Source: Methanobrevibacter ruminantium (GTDB taxonomy: Archaea; Methanobacteriota; Methanobacteria; Methanobacteriales; Methanobacteriaceae). Taken from it: a DNA stretch of 64,000 nucleotides. How positions within the stretch are numbered: position 1 is the first letter of the stretch; each line of letters begins with the position of its first letter. The notes beneath the pieces were generated by a model. That model did no database searches. It had not been told where the DNA came from and was given only the letters and a program-made list of their open reading frames with translations. Position numbers and translations under genes: made by a program. This document shows, piece after piece, positions 63,916 through 64,000 of the stretch. Where the stretch lies: the NCBI GenBank assembly GCA_004553595.1, contig SFKZ01000002.1, positions 1 to 64,000 of the forward strand, in the 5' to 3' direction.

Positions 63916-64000
63916 TATCCTCATCCTCTAAAGATATGAATTCAAATTGTATATAGTACAGTAATGTTGAAGGTTTGATTTCATCGTAAATTTCGTATAA
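63899..64000 (-). CDS. partial prophage gene at the right edge
   Basis: 34 codons of an open frame ending TGA at 63899-63901 (LYEIYDEIKPSTLLYY... to EDEDNEPTE). The start lies beyond the window. Confidence 0.55.
   Translation of the reverse strand, partial: LYEIYDEIKPSTLLYYIQFEFISLEDEDNEPTE

Larger units (their letters stand above)
39106..64000 (-). mobile_element. contractile-tailed prophage, open at the right edge
   Basis: A run of about 35 genes, almost all on the minus strand, in the order of tailed viruses: terminase small and large, portal, Mu F-like head protein, scaffold, capsid, connectors, sheath, tube, tail chaperones, tape measure, hub, baseplate, receptor-binding, endoisopeptidase, holin. 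A sheath gene plus gp25- and J-like baseplate genes indicate a contractile tail. The left border is placed where the TctA-like gene breaks off. No integrase other than the recombinase at 41406 is in the window, so the other end must lie to the right. Confidence 0.85.

Overview
The window is low-GC archaeal DNA from a methanogen of the Methanobrevibacter type (Methanobacteriales). The support is F420-dependent Mer, a six-gene pyruvate:ferredoxin oxidoreductase cluster, an archaeosine radical-SAM enzyme, transcription factor S, GGAGG/GGTGAT ribosome binding sites, AT-rich TATA promoters, and a prophage carrying a pseudomurein endoisopeptidase. Species was not determined.

Layout. Bases 1-26 are the 5' end of a 16S rRNA gene that runs off the left edge on the minus strand, followed by about 1.1 kb of AT-rich non-coding DNA. 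Bases 1.2-24 kb are chromosomal housekeeping: mer, RaSEA, a nucleotidyltransferase, a DUF89 phosphatase that appears to start with ATT, a ubiquitin-like protein beside an NcsA/TtuA-type tRNA thiolase, a MoxR/VWA pair, an MFS transporter, a dihydropteroate-synthase-like protein, fumarase alpha, porCDABEF, tfs, tRNA-Thr and tRNA-Leu, and a small ferredoxin. Bases 24-35.5 kb are rich in metal transport: cbiM-cbiN-cbiQ (cobalt), feoA-feoB (ferrous iron) and a DUF6110 protein with a P1B-type ATPase. Bases 35.6-38.3 kb hold a type IV pilus-like ATPase/TadC pair, followed by a truncated TctA-family gene.

From about 39.1 kb to the right edge lies a prophage with contractile-tail genes, nearly all on the minus strand. 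Read in transcription order (right to left) it has small early-type ORFs, terminase, portal, head, sheath, tube, tape measure, baseplate, receptor-binding proteins, endoisopeptidase and holin. It continues past the right edge.

Most notable. (1) At 25.59-26.41 kb there are two tandem transcription units without a convincing ORF. Each has a TATA box flanked by two TTTAGGTnnACCTAAA operators, a long internal hairpin, a shared core sequence, CU-rich anti-Shine-Dalgarno-like segments and a terminator hairpin with a U run. They look like paired metal-responsive small RNAs. The same operator recurs at feoAB and at the DUF6110/P-type ATPase promoter, eight copies in all. (2) At 42.4-43.7 kb a tyrosine recombinase gene abuts three in-frame TCAGCGAA sites in opposite orientations. 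These can swap the C-terminal half of a receptor-binding protein, leaving two silent alternative C-termini on the opposite strand. (3) A heptamer, GTAATAC or GTATTAC, recurs nine times around cbiMN, often about 32 bp apart.
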